From positions 1 through 64,000 of the forward strand of contig CAJYVD010000038.1 of the NCBI GenBank assembly GCA_913778495.1: a DNA stretch of 64,000 nt. The letters run 5' to 3'. Shown here one piece after another: positions 29,419 through 38,465 of the stretch. A program made the position numbers and the translations under genes. The notes below the pieces were generated by a model. The model did not search any database, was not told the DNA's origin, and worked only from the letters and a program-made list of their open reading frames with translations. The stretch is from an uncultured Pantoea sp. (lineage in GTDB: Bacteria > Pseudomonadota > Gammaproteobacteria > Enterobacterales > Enterobacteriaceae). Each line of letters starts with the position of its first letter. Position 1 is the stretch's first letter.

Positions 29419-29985
29419 ATGAAAAATCCCCTGCAAAAACCCGACATCCTCAACATAGAGGCCGTTGCCCGCTCCCGCTTGTTCACCATCGAAGCCGTTG
29501 ATCTGGCGTTTAGCAATGGCGCCCGTCGGGTGTACGAACGAATGAAGCCTTCGGGGCGCGAAGCCGTGATGATTGTTCCTATCTTGGGCGATGAGGTGAT
29601 TCTGATTCAGGAGTACGCCGTTGGGCTGGAAAACTATGAGCTGGGCTTTCCAAAAGGGCTGATCGATCCGGGTGAAACCCCCTTTGAGGCGGCAGACAGA
29701 GAGTTAAAAGAGGAAGCCGGCTATGGCGCCACGCGCCTGGAAGCACTGGGCAAGCTGACCATGGCGCCGTCTTACTTCTCGAGCAAGATGAACATTGTGG
29801 TGGCGGAAGGGCTTTATGAAGAGAAGCTGGAGGGCGATGAGCCGGAACCGCTGATCGTCCGTCGCTGGCCACTGAATAATCTGCTGGCGCTATTAGAGGA
29901 GCCGGATTTTCGCGAGGCGCGTAATGTCAGCGCGCTGTTTATGGTGCGGGAGTGGCTGGTGAAGCAGGGGCGTATCGGTTACTGA
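29419..29985 (+). CDS. nudE: ADP compounds hydrolase NudE
   Basis: Nudix hydrolase that splits ADP-ribose, NADH, Ap3A and similar ADP-containing compounds to AMP plus the other half. The Nudix box is seen as GLIDPGETPFEAADRELKEEAGYG (about residues 77-100), with the REx2EE core matched by RELKEEAG. It has 188 residues, against 186 in E. coli. ATG 29419 has GAGG at seven bases; the longer open frame beginning at 29263 does not resemble the family. Divergent from igaA and convergent with mrcA, with a clear terminator between nudE and mrcA. Confidence 0.94.
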   Translation: MKNPLQKPDILNIEAVARSRLFTIEAVDLAFSNGARRVYERMKPSGREAVMIVPILGDEVILIQEYAVGLENYELGFPKGLIDPGETPFEAADRELKEEAGYGATRLEALGKLTMAPSYFSSKMNIVVAEGLYEEKLEGDEPEPLIVRRWPLNNLLALLEEPDFREARNVSALFMVREWLVKQGRIGY

Positions 29986-29999
29986 GCCCTAACACGCAT

Positions 30000-30029
30000 G
30001 AAAAAGCCGGCATCGCTGCCGGCTTTTTT
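30000..30029. terminator. Bidirectional terminator between nudE and mrcA
   Basis: AAAAAGCCGGC and GCCGGCTTTTTT form a stem around ATCGCT, with A-run and T-run on the outside, between convergent genes. Confidence 0.92.
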
Positions 30030-30031
30030 GT

Positions 30032-32581
30032 TTAGAACAGTTCGTGGCTCTCGCCGTTGTCCATAATGGTGGTGCCAACATCGTGAACCGAATATTCCGT
30101 CGGCTGTGTGCCGTTAATGAAATATTCCTGACGCGTGTTGCCGCTGCCGCTGGCCAGTTTTCCGGTGCTGCGATCGATGGTGACCGTCACCACGCCGTCC
30201 GGTGGCGTTAACGGCTGAACCGGTACGCCCTCCAGCGCCGCTTTCATGTAGTCATCCCACGCGGGCTGTGCACTCTTCGCACCGCCTTCATAGCCGGAAA
30301 TCTGGTCCGGAATGGCGCCGGAAACCGTGGTTCGTCCCAGCGCACGTGAATCATCAAAGCCAATCCACACCGACGTCACGACGCCTGGACCGTAACCCGA
30401 GAACCAGGCATCTTTGGAACTGTTAGTGGTACCGGTTTTGCCGCCAATATCGTTACGCTTGAGATCGCGGCCTGCGCGCCAGCCGGTGCCCATCCAGCCG
30501 GGTTCACCGAAGATATTCGAGTTCAGCGCGCTCTTGATCAGGAATGAGAGCGGCGTGTTGATGACGTGGGGCGCATACTGCTGGTCACCCGCACGCTGCG
30601 GCTGAGCAGGAACCTGCTCCAGCTCCGGCTGCGGAACGGCTTGATTCTGCGATTGATCGGAGGTGGCGACGTTTTCCACGCTCTCTTCGTTCAGCGCGAG
30701 CGCTTTTTTCGTTTCGCCATAAATCACCGGCAAGTTGCACTGCGCACAAGCAATTTTCGGTTTCTCTTCGAAGATGACCGAGCCCTGCTCATTCTCAATT
30801 TTAGCGATGAAGTAAGGATCGACGAGGAAGCCACCGTTCGCCATCACCGCGTAGCCGCGTACCACTTGTAGCGGGGTAAAGGACGCCGCGCCCAGCGCCA
30901 GGGATTCAGTGTGAATGATGTTTTGTGCCGGGAAGCCGAAGCGCTGCAAATACTCAGCGGCATAATCGACGCCCATCGCGCGCATCGCGCGTACCATCAC
31001 CACGTTCTTCGATTCACCCAGTCCCTGACGTAAGCGGATGGGGCCCGCATAGGTTGGCGGGGAGTTCTTGGGCCGCCAGTCTGCGCCAGCGCCGGCATCC
31101 CAGCGTGAAATCGGTACGTCATTCAGAATGGAAGCCAGGGTGAGGCCGCGATCCATCGCCGCGGTGTACAGGAACGGCTTGATATTTGAGCCCACCTGGC
31201 GCAGCGCTTGGGTAGCGCGGTTGAACATGCTCTGATTAAAATCAAAACCGCCGACCAGCGCGCGCACGGCGCCGTCTTCAGGATTAAGGGATACCAGGGC
31301 AGAGTTCACCAGCGGCACCTGACCTAACCACCAGTCATCGCCGACTTTGCGCACCCAAATCTGCTGGCCTGCCTGCAACACCTGGGTCACGCTGCGCGGC
31401 GTGGGGCCTTGCAAGGTGTCTGATTTATAGGGACGTGCCCAGCGAACGCCCGCCAGATTCAGCGTTACGCTGCTGCCATCTTTCAAGACCGCTGTGGCAT
31501 CCGTGGCTGTGGCGCTGGTCACGACCGCCGCATTCAGCGGGCCGTAGGCAGGCAGGTTCTTCAGCGCTTTAACAATGCGTTCATTGTCCCAGCTCGCCTG
31601 ACCTGCTTTCCACAATACGCTGGTGGGGCCGCGATAGCCGTGGCGCATGTCGTAGGCCATCACGTTGTTACGCACCGCCTGCTGCGCCGCTTCCTGCAAA
31701 CGACGCGTCACGGTGGTGTAAACCTTATAGCCATCTTCGTAGGCGTGATCGCCGTAGCGCTTCACCATCTCCTGACGCACCATTTCACTCAGATAGGGGG
31801 CAGAGAAGGCGATTTCTGGGCCGTGGTAAGTGGCGGTCAGCGGGGAATTACGGGCTTCATCATATTGCTGCTGAGTGATGTAATTCTGATCCAGCATGCG
31901 GGCCAGCACCACGTTACGACGCGCCAGCGCCCGCGTGTGCGAATAGAGCGGGTTGAAGGTGGACGGTGCCTTGGGTAAACCCGCAATCATCGCCATTTCG
32001 CTGAGCGACAGTTGATCCACGGGCTTACCAAAATAGACCTGTGCCGCCGCACCGACGCCATACGCGCGGTAGCCGAGATAGATCTTGTTCAGGTAGAGCT
32101 CAAGGATTTCATCTTTACTCAGCAGCTGCTCGATGCGGATCGCGAGGAACGCTTCCTTGATCTTACGCATCAGCGTGCGTTCAGGGCTAAGGAAAAAGTT
32201 ACGCGCCAGCTGCTGCGTGATCGTGGAGGCACCTTGTGAGGCATGACCCGAAACCAGCGCAATGCTGGCCGCACGGAAAATGCCCACCGGATCGACGCCG
32301 TGGTGCTCATAGAAGCGGCTATCTTCCGTTGCGATAAACGCTTTAATCAGCTCAGGTGGCATCTGCTGTAAGGTCAGCGGCACGCGGCGCTTCTCACCGT
32401 ATTGGGCGATCAATTCGCCATCAGCGCTGTAAATCTGCATGGGGGTTTGCAGATGCACATCTTTTAATGTGTTTACATCGGGTAGCTGCGGTTCAATGTA
32501 CTTGTACAAGCCATAAACCGTGCCTGCTCCCAGCAGGATGCAACACACTGCAAGAATCAATAAATACTTTACGAACTTCAC
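30032..32581 (-). CDS. mrcA: Penicillin-binding protein 1A
   Basis: Bifunctional peptidoglycan synthase anchored in the inner membrane. An N-terminal membrane anchor (KYLLILAVCCILLGAGTVYGLY) is followed by the GT51 glycosyltransferase domain with the catalytic EDSRFYEHHGVDP near residue 86 and GASTITQQLARN. The transpeptidase domain has SxxK in QVGSNIKPFLYTA, and KTGT in GGKTGTTNSSKDAWF. An OB-fold insert lies between them, as in class A1 PBPs. It has 849 residues, against 850 in E. coli. The upstream 177 bp are shared with divergent hofM. Confidence 0.98.
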   Translation of the reverse strand: MKFVKYLLILAVCCILLGAGTVYGLYKYIEPQLPDVNTLKDVHLQTPMQIYSADGELIAQYGEKRRVPLTLQQMPPELIKAFIATEDSRFYEHHGVDPVGIFRAASIALVSGHASQGASTITQQLARNFFLSPERTLMRKIKEAFLAIRIEQLLSKDEILELYLNKIYLGYRAYGVGAAAQVYFGKPVDQLSLSEMAMIAGLPKAPSTFNPLYSHTRALARRNVVLARMLDQNYITQQQYDEARNSPLTATYHGPEIAFSAPYLSEMVRQEMVKRYGDHAYEDGYKVYTTVTRRLQEAAQQAVRNNVMAYDMRHGYRGPTSVLWKAGQASWDNERIVKALKNLPAYGPLNAAVVTSATATDATAVLKDGSSVTLNLAGVRWARPYKSDTLQGPTPRSVTQVLQAGQQIWVRKVGDDWWLGQVPLVNSALVSLNPEDGAVRALVGGFDFNQSMFNRATQALRQVGSNIKPFLYTAAMDRGLTLASILNDVPISRWDAGAGADWRPKNSPPTYAGPIRLRQGLGESKNVVMVRAMRAMGVDYAAEYLQRFGFPAQNIIHTESLALGAASFTPLQVVRGYAVMANGGFLVDPYFIAKIENEQGSVIFEEKPKIACAQCNLPVIYGETKKALALNEESVENVATSDQSQNQAVPQPELEQVPAQPQRAGDQQYAPHVINTPLSFLIKSALNSNIFGEPGWMGTGWRAGRDLKRNDIGGKTGTTNSSKDAWFSGYGPGVVTSVWIGFDDSRALGRTTVSGAIPDQISGYEGGAKSAQPAWDDYMKAALEGVPVQPLTPPDGVVTVTIDRSTGKLASGSGNTRQEYFINGTQPTEYSVHDVGTTIMDNGESHELF

Positions 32582-32758
32582 CTGAGAATTCTCATCTGTT
32601 GTCGGTTGGGCAGTTTATAAACAATCGCGCGGTAGTATAAAGGCAAGCCTGACGCTTTGATACACCCGTCACTCCTGGAGTCGTTGCGGCCCAAACTGCC
32701 CGCTGACGAATTCAGGATAGACATCCTTTTTCCTCTTCGAGATAAGGAGATCGCGCGA

Positions 32759-33568
32759 ATGGCTTTTCAACGCTGGCAAATTGGATTGGATATCCATAAC
32801 GGTCAACTGTGCGCCGTGGGCATTGAACGACGGCGTCATGGCTGGCAGCTCAGACACTGGTGGCAGCAACCGCTGCCGCACGATACGTTACGCAACGGCG
32901 TGTTGCAAACAACGGACACCTTGATTGCGCTGCTGACGCGCTGGCAGCAACAGCTACCACAGCGCTACTCGCTGCGCGTGGGCCTGCCGCCACAACTGGT
33001 GCTGCAGCGTACCTTACCGCTGCCAAACCAGGCATTGAGAGAACCGGCACTGAGCCGGTACATCACCGCCGCCGCACAGCGTCTGTTTCCTGTGGAGCCT
33101 GCCTCACTCTCGCTGGACTATCGCCAGGCTGCCGATCCCGCCGCACTTTGCGTGACCGCGGCGCGTAGCGAAGCGATTGCACAGTGGCTGGCACCGTTGC
33201 GTCACGCGGGGCTAAGACCGGATGTGTTTGAGCTAAGCAGTCTTGCGTTGGCACAGCTGGCCATGCGCATTCCGCTGCGGGCTCATGACGTGCTGACGCA
33301 TCCACACGGCGAGGCGTGGCTATGGGTGTGTGGCGGCGCATCGCCCACGTCGGGAATATCCAGCGATCCGCTTACGGTTGAACAACTACGTGACACCTTT
33401 CCGCAGGCAGAAACGCTGTACTGTACGCAGCCTCCGCCTGCCTGCATCCGCGACATGGTGCGCTGCCACCCGTTTTCGTTTCTGCACTATTTACAGCCGC
33501 CACTCCCGCCAGAAGCGGGCGAGTTTGCCGTTGCGCTCGGTTTGGCACTGCGTCCGGAGGATGCCTGA
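32759..33568 (+). CDS. hofM: PilM-like DNA utilisation protein HofM
   Basis: Actin-like cytoplasmic protein of the PilM family, first gene of hofMNOPQ, needed in E. coli for growth on DNA as a carbon source. It has 269 residues, starting MAFQRWQIGLDIHNGQLCAVGI, where IGLDI is the phosphate-1-like motif; a further motif appears as PDVFELSSLALAQL. ATG 32759 has AAGGAG at about eight bases; the frame is open to 32657, but that part is not family-like. Sequence is less conserved than in neighbouring housekeeping genes, usual for this operon. It meets hofN with TGA directly followed by ATG. Confidence 0.88.
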   Translation: MAFQRWQIGLDIHNGQLCAVGIERRRHGWQLRHWWQQPLPHDTLRNGVLQTTDTLIALLTRWQQQLPQRYSLRVGLPPQLVLQRTLPLPNQALREPALSRYITAAAQRLFPVEPASLSLDYRQAADPAALCVTAARSEAIAQWLAPLRHAGLRPDVFELSSLALAQLAMRIPLRAHDVLTHPHGEAWLWVCGGASPTSGISSDPLTVEQLRDTFPQAETLYCTQPPPACIRDMVRCHPFSFLHYLQPPLPPEAGEFAVALGLALRPEDA

Positions 33569-34111
33569 ATGCTGGCGGTGAATCTGCTGCCCTGGCGCGC
33601 GCGCGACTGGCAGCGGCGGCGTCAGCACAGCCTTGCGTGGCTCTGTGTCATCGCCACGCTGGGCGCGTGCTTGATTCTGGCGCTGTGGCTGCGCGGTCAT
33701 CAGCAACTCCAGCTGCAGCGGCAACACGCTCTGGCTGCGGACGCGGCGCTGGTGGCGCTACAGCAGCAGCGCGCACAGCAACAGGTCTTGCTGCAACAGC
33801 GTGCGCAACTTTTACAGATTCAGCACGATCGCGAACAGCGGCGGCTTACGTATCAGCGCTGGCAGCATTTTTGGCAGCAGCTGCCTGACGTCATGCCCAC
33901 GTCACTGTGGCTGAGCCGCATAGCGCGCCGTGAGCAGCTCATGACGCTGGAAGGTACGGCGCAGGATATGGTGGCCGTGCGGGATTTTCGCCAGCGGCTG
34001 GCCGCACACAGCCTGCTGCGTGCGGTAAAGCCCGCCACGGTGCAGCGCCAGCCTGACGGCCACTATCGCTTCGCGCTTCAGGCTCGCCTTAAGGAAGGTT
34101 CGGATGAATAA
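33569..34111 (+). CDS. hofN: PilN-like DNA utilisation protein HofN
   Basis: Inner-membrane assembly protein of the PilN type, 180 residues. The short cytoplasmic N-terminus keeps the family signature VNLLPWRARDWQRRR that binds PilM-like partners, followed by one membrane helix (LAWLCVIATLGACLILALWL, about 22-41), a glutamine-rich coiled-coil (about 45-95) and a small ferredoxin-like periplasmic domain. It starts immediately after the hofM stop and overlaps hofO by eight bases, so translation is probably coupled through the operon. Confidence 0.88.
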   Translation: MLAVNLLPWRARDWQRRRQHSLAWLCVIATLGACLILALWLRGHQQLQLQRQHALAADAALVALQQQRAQQQVLLQQRAQLLQIQHDREQRRLTYQRWQHFWQQLPDVMPTSLWLSRIARREQLMTLEGTAQDMVAVRDFRQRLAAHSLLRAVKPATVQRQPDGHYRFALQARLKEGSDE

Positions 34112-34604
34112 CCTCTTCGCACGCTGGCTGGGCTGGAGGTTAGCGCAGCGGCTGGCTTCGCTTATCGCAATGGTCATGCTGCTGATGGCGCTGGCATGGC
34201 TAACGCTTTTACAGCCACAGCAGCAGGCGTATCAAATCCAGATTGAGCAATTGACGCAGCGTAATCTGGCGCTGGCAGCGCAAAGGCAGCAGTTGCAAGC
34301 GCAAGACTCGGTTGAAACGCTCAGGCACGACGTTGCCGCACTGCAACGCGCGCAGACCGAAGCGGTGCCCGCGCGATCGCTGGAGTCATTGGTGAGCATT
34401 CGTGGGAGTCAGCTTGAGCGCTGGCTGCCGGAGAGCCAGCCGCAGCTGTGGCAGCTGAGTCTGGATTGGCTCCAGTTTCTCCCCCTGTTTAGCGAACTGA
34501 CGGAAACCACGCTCGCGGTGCCACAGCGCTTCGAGCTCTCGGCGTTGCGCGACGGGCTGGATGCCACGCTCTGGCTGGAGGGCGATCGTGCGGATGCGGA
34601 ATAG
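34104..34604 (+). CDS. hofO: PilO-like DNA utilisation protein HofO
   Basis: PilO-type bitopic inner-membrane protein, 166 residues. One hydrophobic segment lies at about 19-36 (SLIAMVMLLMALAWLTLL), followed by a coiled-coil rich in Gln and Leu (about 40-90) and a short periplasmic domain. Recognition relies mostly on position between hofN and hofP, because the family is poorly conserved. It overlaps hofN by eight bases and hofP by eleven. It is expected to pair with HofN in the periplasm by analogy with PilN-PilO. Confidence 0.82.
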   Translation: MNNLFARWLGWRLAQRLASLIAMVMLLMALAWLTLLQPQQQAYQIQIEQLTQRNLALAAQRQQLQAQDSVETLRHDVAALQRAQTEAVPARSLESLVSIRGSQLERWLPESQPQLWQLSLDWLQFLPLFSELTETTLAVPQRFELSALRDGLDATLWLEGDRADAE

Positions 34605-34995
34605 CGCCTTAGGCCTGCTGCTATGCGCGAGTTTGGCGTGGGCGCGCGATCCTTTTCAGCCGCTGCGCGCCAGCGCGTGTCCGGCGGAGTACGTCTCGCT
34701 GTCGGGCTGGCGCCTGGAGGGAATTCTTGGCGTGGCGCCTGACTTCGTAGGCTGGCTTATTTCCGATCGGGGATCGCGCTATCGCGTCACGCCACAAATG
34801 ATTTTGCCGGGTACGGCATGGCAGGTTGCCCACCTTTCCGCACGCACGCTGGTCGTGAGCACCACAGAAGAGTGCGCACAACAACAACACACATGGACAT
34901 TACAGGGAGGTATGAGTGAAAAGGACACTTCTGCTGCTAGGCTGCCTGAGCCTGCCACTGCACGCCAGCGACGCGCGTCTGAGCCTGGTGTTTGA
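34594..34995 (+). CDS. hofP: PilP-like DNA utilisation protein HofP
   Basis: Small exported protein of 133 residues: a short signal-like N-terminus (MRNSALGLLLCASLAWA), then RDPFQPLRASACP, typical of PilP-like proteins that link the inner-membrane PilNO pair to the secretin, and a beta-rich domain (WRLEGILGVAPDFVGWLISDRGSRYRVTPQM). ATG 34594 lies inside hofO; a GTG two codons earlier is possible. Its last 27 residues are read out of frame across the start of hofQ, an 80-bp overlap that is long for this operon. Confidence 0.8.
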   Translation: MRNSALGLLLCASLAWARDPFQPLRASACPAEYVSLSGWRLEGILGVAPDFVGWLISDRGSRYRVTPQMILPGTAWQVAHLSARTLVVSTTEECAQQQHTWTLQGGMSEKDTSAARLPEPATARQRRASEPGV

Positions 34996-36172
34996 CGATG
35001 CGCCAATTGCGCACATTCTGCAGGCGCTGGCGGATTATCAACAAACCAACCTGCTCATTGCGCCCGACGTTCAGGGGCGCCTGTCGCTGCGTTTGGAGAA
35101 CGTTGACTGGGCGCGCGCGCTGGAATTGGTGACGCGGCTCGCCAATGTCACCGTGATTCAAGAAAAGGATGCGCTGCTGGTGTATCCGCCCGGCTGGCAG
35201 CAGGCGCAAACGGCGCGAGAGAAAGCCGACCGCGAAGCGGAGAAGCAGCAGCAACCGCTGCACCAGCGCAGCGTCACGCTTCATTACGCCAATGCCAGCG
35301 AAATTTTTCGGCACCTGCAGGCAGAGTCGTCATTGCTGACGCCACGCGGTAGCGTCACCGTCGACGCGCGCACTAACCGGCTGGTGTTGCGCGATACGGC
35401 GGCGGCCCTTGATGATGCCTTACGTTGGATTCGTGCGCTGGATTTGCCGCTGGAGCAGGTTGAGCTCTCTGCACACATCGTCACGCTTAATGAGGAGCAT
35501 CTGCGCGAGCTGGGCGTTAACTGGCGCACATCGCCTGCGGAGATGATTACCACCGCGCTGCGCAATCCGCTGCTGGAAATACCTTTGGCGATCGACAATG
35601 CCGCAATCCGGGCCGGTATTACGCTGGGCAAGCTAGGCGGTGAGCTGCTGAATCTGGAGCTGAGCGCGCTGGAACAGGAAAACCAGATAGAAATTATTGC
35701 CAGTCCACGCCTGTTTACCGCTAATCAGCAAACCGCCTCGATTAAGCAGGGCACCGAAATTCCCTACGAGGTCAAATCCGGTAACAGCGGAGCAACAGCC
35801 ATCGAGTTCAAAGAAGCCGTGTTAGGAATGGAAGTGACACCAGAGGTGTTGGGCAATGGGCGTATTCGGCTGAAGCTGAAGCTCAGCCAGAATTTGCCGG
35901 GGCGCAGCCTTAACGTTGGCGATAACCCCATTTTAAGCATCGATAAACAGGAGATTGAAACGCAGGTCACGCTACGTGACGGCGAGACGCTGGCGCTGGG
36001 CGGCATTTTTCAACAGCAACGTGCGCAGAGCGAGCAGCGCGTACCCGGGTTAGGGCAAATTCCGCTACTGGGAACGCTATTTCGCCACGCGTCGCTCGAG
36101 CAAAAAAAGCGTGAGCTGGTGATTTTCATTACGCCGCGACTGGTCAGGGAATCAGCGCTTACTGCCGGATAA
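34916..36172 (+). CDS. hofQ: Outer-membrane secretin HofQ
   Basis: Secretin-family pore protein, 418 residues, that would let DNA cross the outer membrane. It has a signal peptide (MKRTLLLLGCLSLPLHA), then a secretin/TonB short N-terminal domain (LSLVFDDAPIAHILQALADYQQTNLLIAPDVQGRLSL), an N1-type domain with SVTVDARTNRLVLRDTAAALD, and the C-terminal secretin core (IEIIASPRLFTANQQTASIKQGTEIPY, then VPGLGQIPLLGTLFRH and the final beta-lip). The start is GTG 34916 behind AGGGAGG. Last gene of hofMNOPQ; E. coli HofQ is similar in size. Confidence 0.92.
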   Translation: MKRTLLLLGCLSLPLHASDARLSLVFDDAPIAHILQALADYQQTNLLIAPDVQGRLSLRLENVDWARALELVTRLANVTVIQEKDALLVYPPGWQQAQTAREKADREAEKQQQPLHQRSVTLHYANASEIFRHLQAESSLLTPRGSVTVDARTNRLVLRDTAAALDDALRWIRALDLPLEQVELSAHIVTLNEEHLRELGVNWRTSPAEMITTALRNPLLEIPLAIDNAAIRAGITLGKLGGELLNLELSALEQENQIEIIASPRLFTANQQTASIKQGTEIPYEVKSGNSGATAIEFKEAVLGMEVTPEVLGNGRIRLKLKLSQNLPGRSLNVGDNPILSIDKQEIETQVTLRDGETLALGGIFQQQRAQSEQRVPGLGQIPLLGTLFRHASLEQKKRELVIFITPRLVRESALTAG

Positions 36173-36656
36173 AGCGGAAAATTCACTCGGAATTGCCATC
36201 CGCGTTGACGCAGACCAGGAATTAGCATACAAGGTTTAACGATTTTTAAAATGGTGTAACGGAACGCGGTTGGATAACCCTCCGATAGGCGTCAGTGACA
36301 AGCGATACTGACGTCGGATGATATTTTCTTACTCGGTTGTTAACGGCAAAACGGAAGCGAAATATTCGCCTCATTGCGTTAAGGGATCACAGCGTGAACC
36401 TGAAACGCCAGCGTCGCTTATGCGAACGTCGTTTAGCCTGCGAGAGAAAAAGGAGGGGCGTTACCGTCTCGCGAACCACAGACCGGTCCTGTTGAGAGGT
36501 CGCCGGCGGCGATTTATTCGGTTGCCAAACGGTCATGAGTGTTGAGATAATTTTCCATCTGACTCTTGCTAACGCTTATGAGGTCTCAGTTCCTGTCCCG
36601 CCAGCGAGATGCTGAACGCGGGGTATCATCAACGAATTCTTAGTAATACCGACAAA
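36173..36656. promoter_or_regulatory. Leader and promoter region of aroK
   Basis: A 484-bp gap without a supported gene. A 75-codon frame (36318-36545) has no recognisable features. CGTCAGT (36290-36296) and ACTGACG (36307-36313) form a 7-bp inverted repeat. The long distance fits the multi-promoter leader of the aroKB-damX-dam operon in E. coli, but individual promoters could not be fixed by eye. Confidence 0.4.
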
Positions 36657-37178
36657 ATGGCAGAGAAACGCAATATCTTTCTGGTTGGGCCGATGGGTGC
36701 CGGCAAAAGCACTATTGGTCGTCAGTTAGCTCAGCAACTCAATATGGAATTTTTTGATTCCGATCAGGAAATTGAGCGACGTACCGGAGCGGATGTAGGC
36801 TGGGTGTTTGATGTGGAAGGCGAAGCTGGTTTTCGCGATCGCGAAGAAAAGATCATCAATGAGCTGACCGAAAAGCAAGGTATTGTCCTTGCCACGGGCG
36901 GCGGTTCCGTCAAATCCCGTGAAACCCGCAATCGTCTCTCCGCCCGCGGCGTGGTCGTTTATCTTGAAACCACCATTGAAAAGCAGCTGGCTCGTACGCA
37001 ACGCGATAAAAAACGTCCGTTGTTGCAGGTGGACGAACCGCCACGCGAGGTGCTTGAGGCATTAGCCGGCGAGCGCAATCCCCTGTATGAAGAGATCGCT
37101 GACGTCACAATTCGCACCGACGATCAAAGTGCAAAAGTGGTCGCCAATCAGATCATTAACATGCTGGAAAAAAACTAA
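36657..37178 (+). CDS. aroK: Shikimate kinase 1
   Basis: Phosphorylates shikimate at O3 in the chorismate pathway. It has 173 residues and is nearly identical to E. coli AroK. The Walker A loop [12 protein letters not shown] lies at about 11-22, shikimate-binding residues in [12 protein letters not shown] (about 33-44), GFRDREEK (about 57-64) and [11 protein letters not shown] (about 80-90), and the lid arginine in [13 protein letters not shown] 36657 is used rather than an upstream in-frame ATG at 36609, matching E. coli. Followed after 39 bp by aroB, the enzyme three steps earlier in the pathway. Confidence 0.98.
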   Translation: MAEKRNIFLVGPMGAGKSTIGRQLAQQLNMEFFDSDQEIERRTGADVGWVFDVEGEAGFRDREEKIINELTEKQGIVLATGGGSVKSRETRNRLSARGVVVYLETTIEKQLARTQRDKKRPLLQVDEPPREVLEALAGERNPLYEEIADVTIRTDDQSAKVVANQIINMLEKN

Positions 37179-37217
37179 TCCGGCATCCTGAGGGCTCAGC
37201 AACAGGTATCGCTCATC

Positions 37218-38306
37218 ATGGAGAAGATCACGGTTTCACTCGGGGATCGCAGTTACCCCATCACCATTGCTGCCGGACTGTTTAACGATCCGGCTTCTTT
37301 TTGGCCGCTAAAAGCGGGTGATAATGCCATGCTGGTGACGAACCAGACGCTGGCACCGATTTATCTTGAGAAACTCTCAACGCTGCTCCGCAATGCGGGT
37401 GTTAACGTTGATCAGGTGATTCTTCCCGACGGTGAGCAGTACAAAACGCTGACCATTATGGATGACGTTTTTACCGCGCTGCTGAAAAAGCCGCACGGTC
37501 GTGACACTACGCTGATTGCACTTGGCGGTGGTGTCATTGGCGATCTCACCGGATTCGCGGCCGCCAGCTATCAACGCGGTGTACGCTTTATTCAAGTTCC
37601 TACCACGCTGCTGTCGCAAGTTGACTCCTCCGTGGGCGGCAAAACAGCCGTTAACCATCCGCTCGGCAAGAATATGATTGGGGCTTTCTATCAGCCTGCG
37701 TCAGTGGTGATTGATACCGATTGCCTGGCGACGCTGCCGGCTCGGGAGCGCTCGTCCGGCCTGGCGGAAGTCATCAAATATGGCATCATCCTTGATGGCG
37801 ATTTCTTCCAGTGGCTGGAGCAAAATCTTGATGCGCTGCTGGCGCTGGATCAAGACGCAATGGCCTACTGCATTCGTCGCTGCTGCGAGCTGAAAGCGGA
37901 AGTGGTCGCTGCCGACGAGCGAGAAACCGGACTGCGTGCACTGCTCAATTTAGGCCATACGTTTGGTCATGCTATTGAAGCACATATGGGGTACGGCAAC
38001 TGGCTGCACGGCGAGGCCGTTGCGGCGGGCATGGTCATGGCAGCGCGCACCGCGCAACGGCTGGGCCAGTTCAGCGCGGCGGACTGCGATCGCATTATTG
38101 CGCTGCTGCAGCGTGCCGATTTACCGGTCAACGGACCAGCCAGTATGGCGGCCGAGGACTATTTACCGCATATGATGCGCGATAAAAAGGTGCTGGCGGG
38201 CGAGCTGCGATTGGTGCTGCCTCTCGCGATTGGCCGCTCAGAAGTGCGTGCTGGCGTGGCCCATGATATGGTGCTGGCTGCAATTAACGATTGTGTAAAA
38301 CCCTGA
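37218..38306 (+). CDS. aroB: 3-dehydroquinate synthase
   Basis: NAD- and metal-dependent enzyme that closes DAHP into 3-dehydroquinate, the second step of the shikimate pathway. It has 362 residues, as in E. coli. The NAD-binding region [20 protein letters not shown] lies near 97-116, [33 protein letters not shown] near 125-157, and metal ligands are a glutamate in [11 protein letters not shown] and histidines in [11 protein letters not shown] and [11 protein letters not shown]. Part of the aroK-aroB-damX-dam-rpe-gph-trpS run, as in E. coli. Confidence 0.98.
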   Translation: MEKITVSLGDRSYPITIAAGLFNDPASFWPLKAGDNAMLVTNQTLAPIYLEKLSTLLRNAGVNVDQVILPDGEQYKTLTIMDDVFTALLKKPHGRDTTLIALGGGVIGDLTGFAAASYQRGVRFIQVPTTLLSQVDSSVGGKTAVNHPLGKNMIGAFYQPASVVIDTDCLATLPARERSSGLAEVIKYGIILDGDFFQWLEQNLDALLALDQDAMAYCIRRCCELKAEVVAADERETGLRALLNLGHTFGHAIEAHMGYGNWLHGEAVAAGMVMAARTAQRLGQFSAADCDRIIALLQRADLPVNGPASMAAEDYLPHMMRDKKVLAGELRLVLPLAIGRSEVRAGVAHDMVLAAINDCVKP

Positions 38307-38465
38307 GATTTCCTGAATCCCCTGCACGGCGAAGACGCCGTCATCAGCGGTACTGTCGGTCTTCTGTCCGTCATGTACCGGGATGCAGAAACGCCAACGC
38401 GCGACGGGTGAAACGGTGAGTGTGATGCGGTGCGTGGGAAGCGCATCGTTTTCGGAGGAGGCTAA

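Noticed and set aside
36318-36545. 75-codon gene upstream of aroK
   Set aside because: No ribosome site, no family features, and it lies in the expected leader of the aroKB operon.
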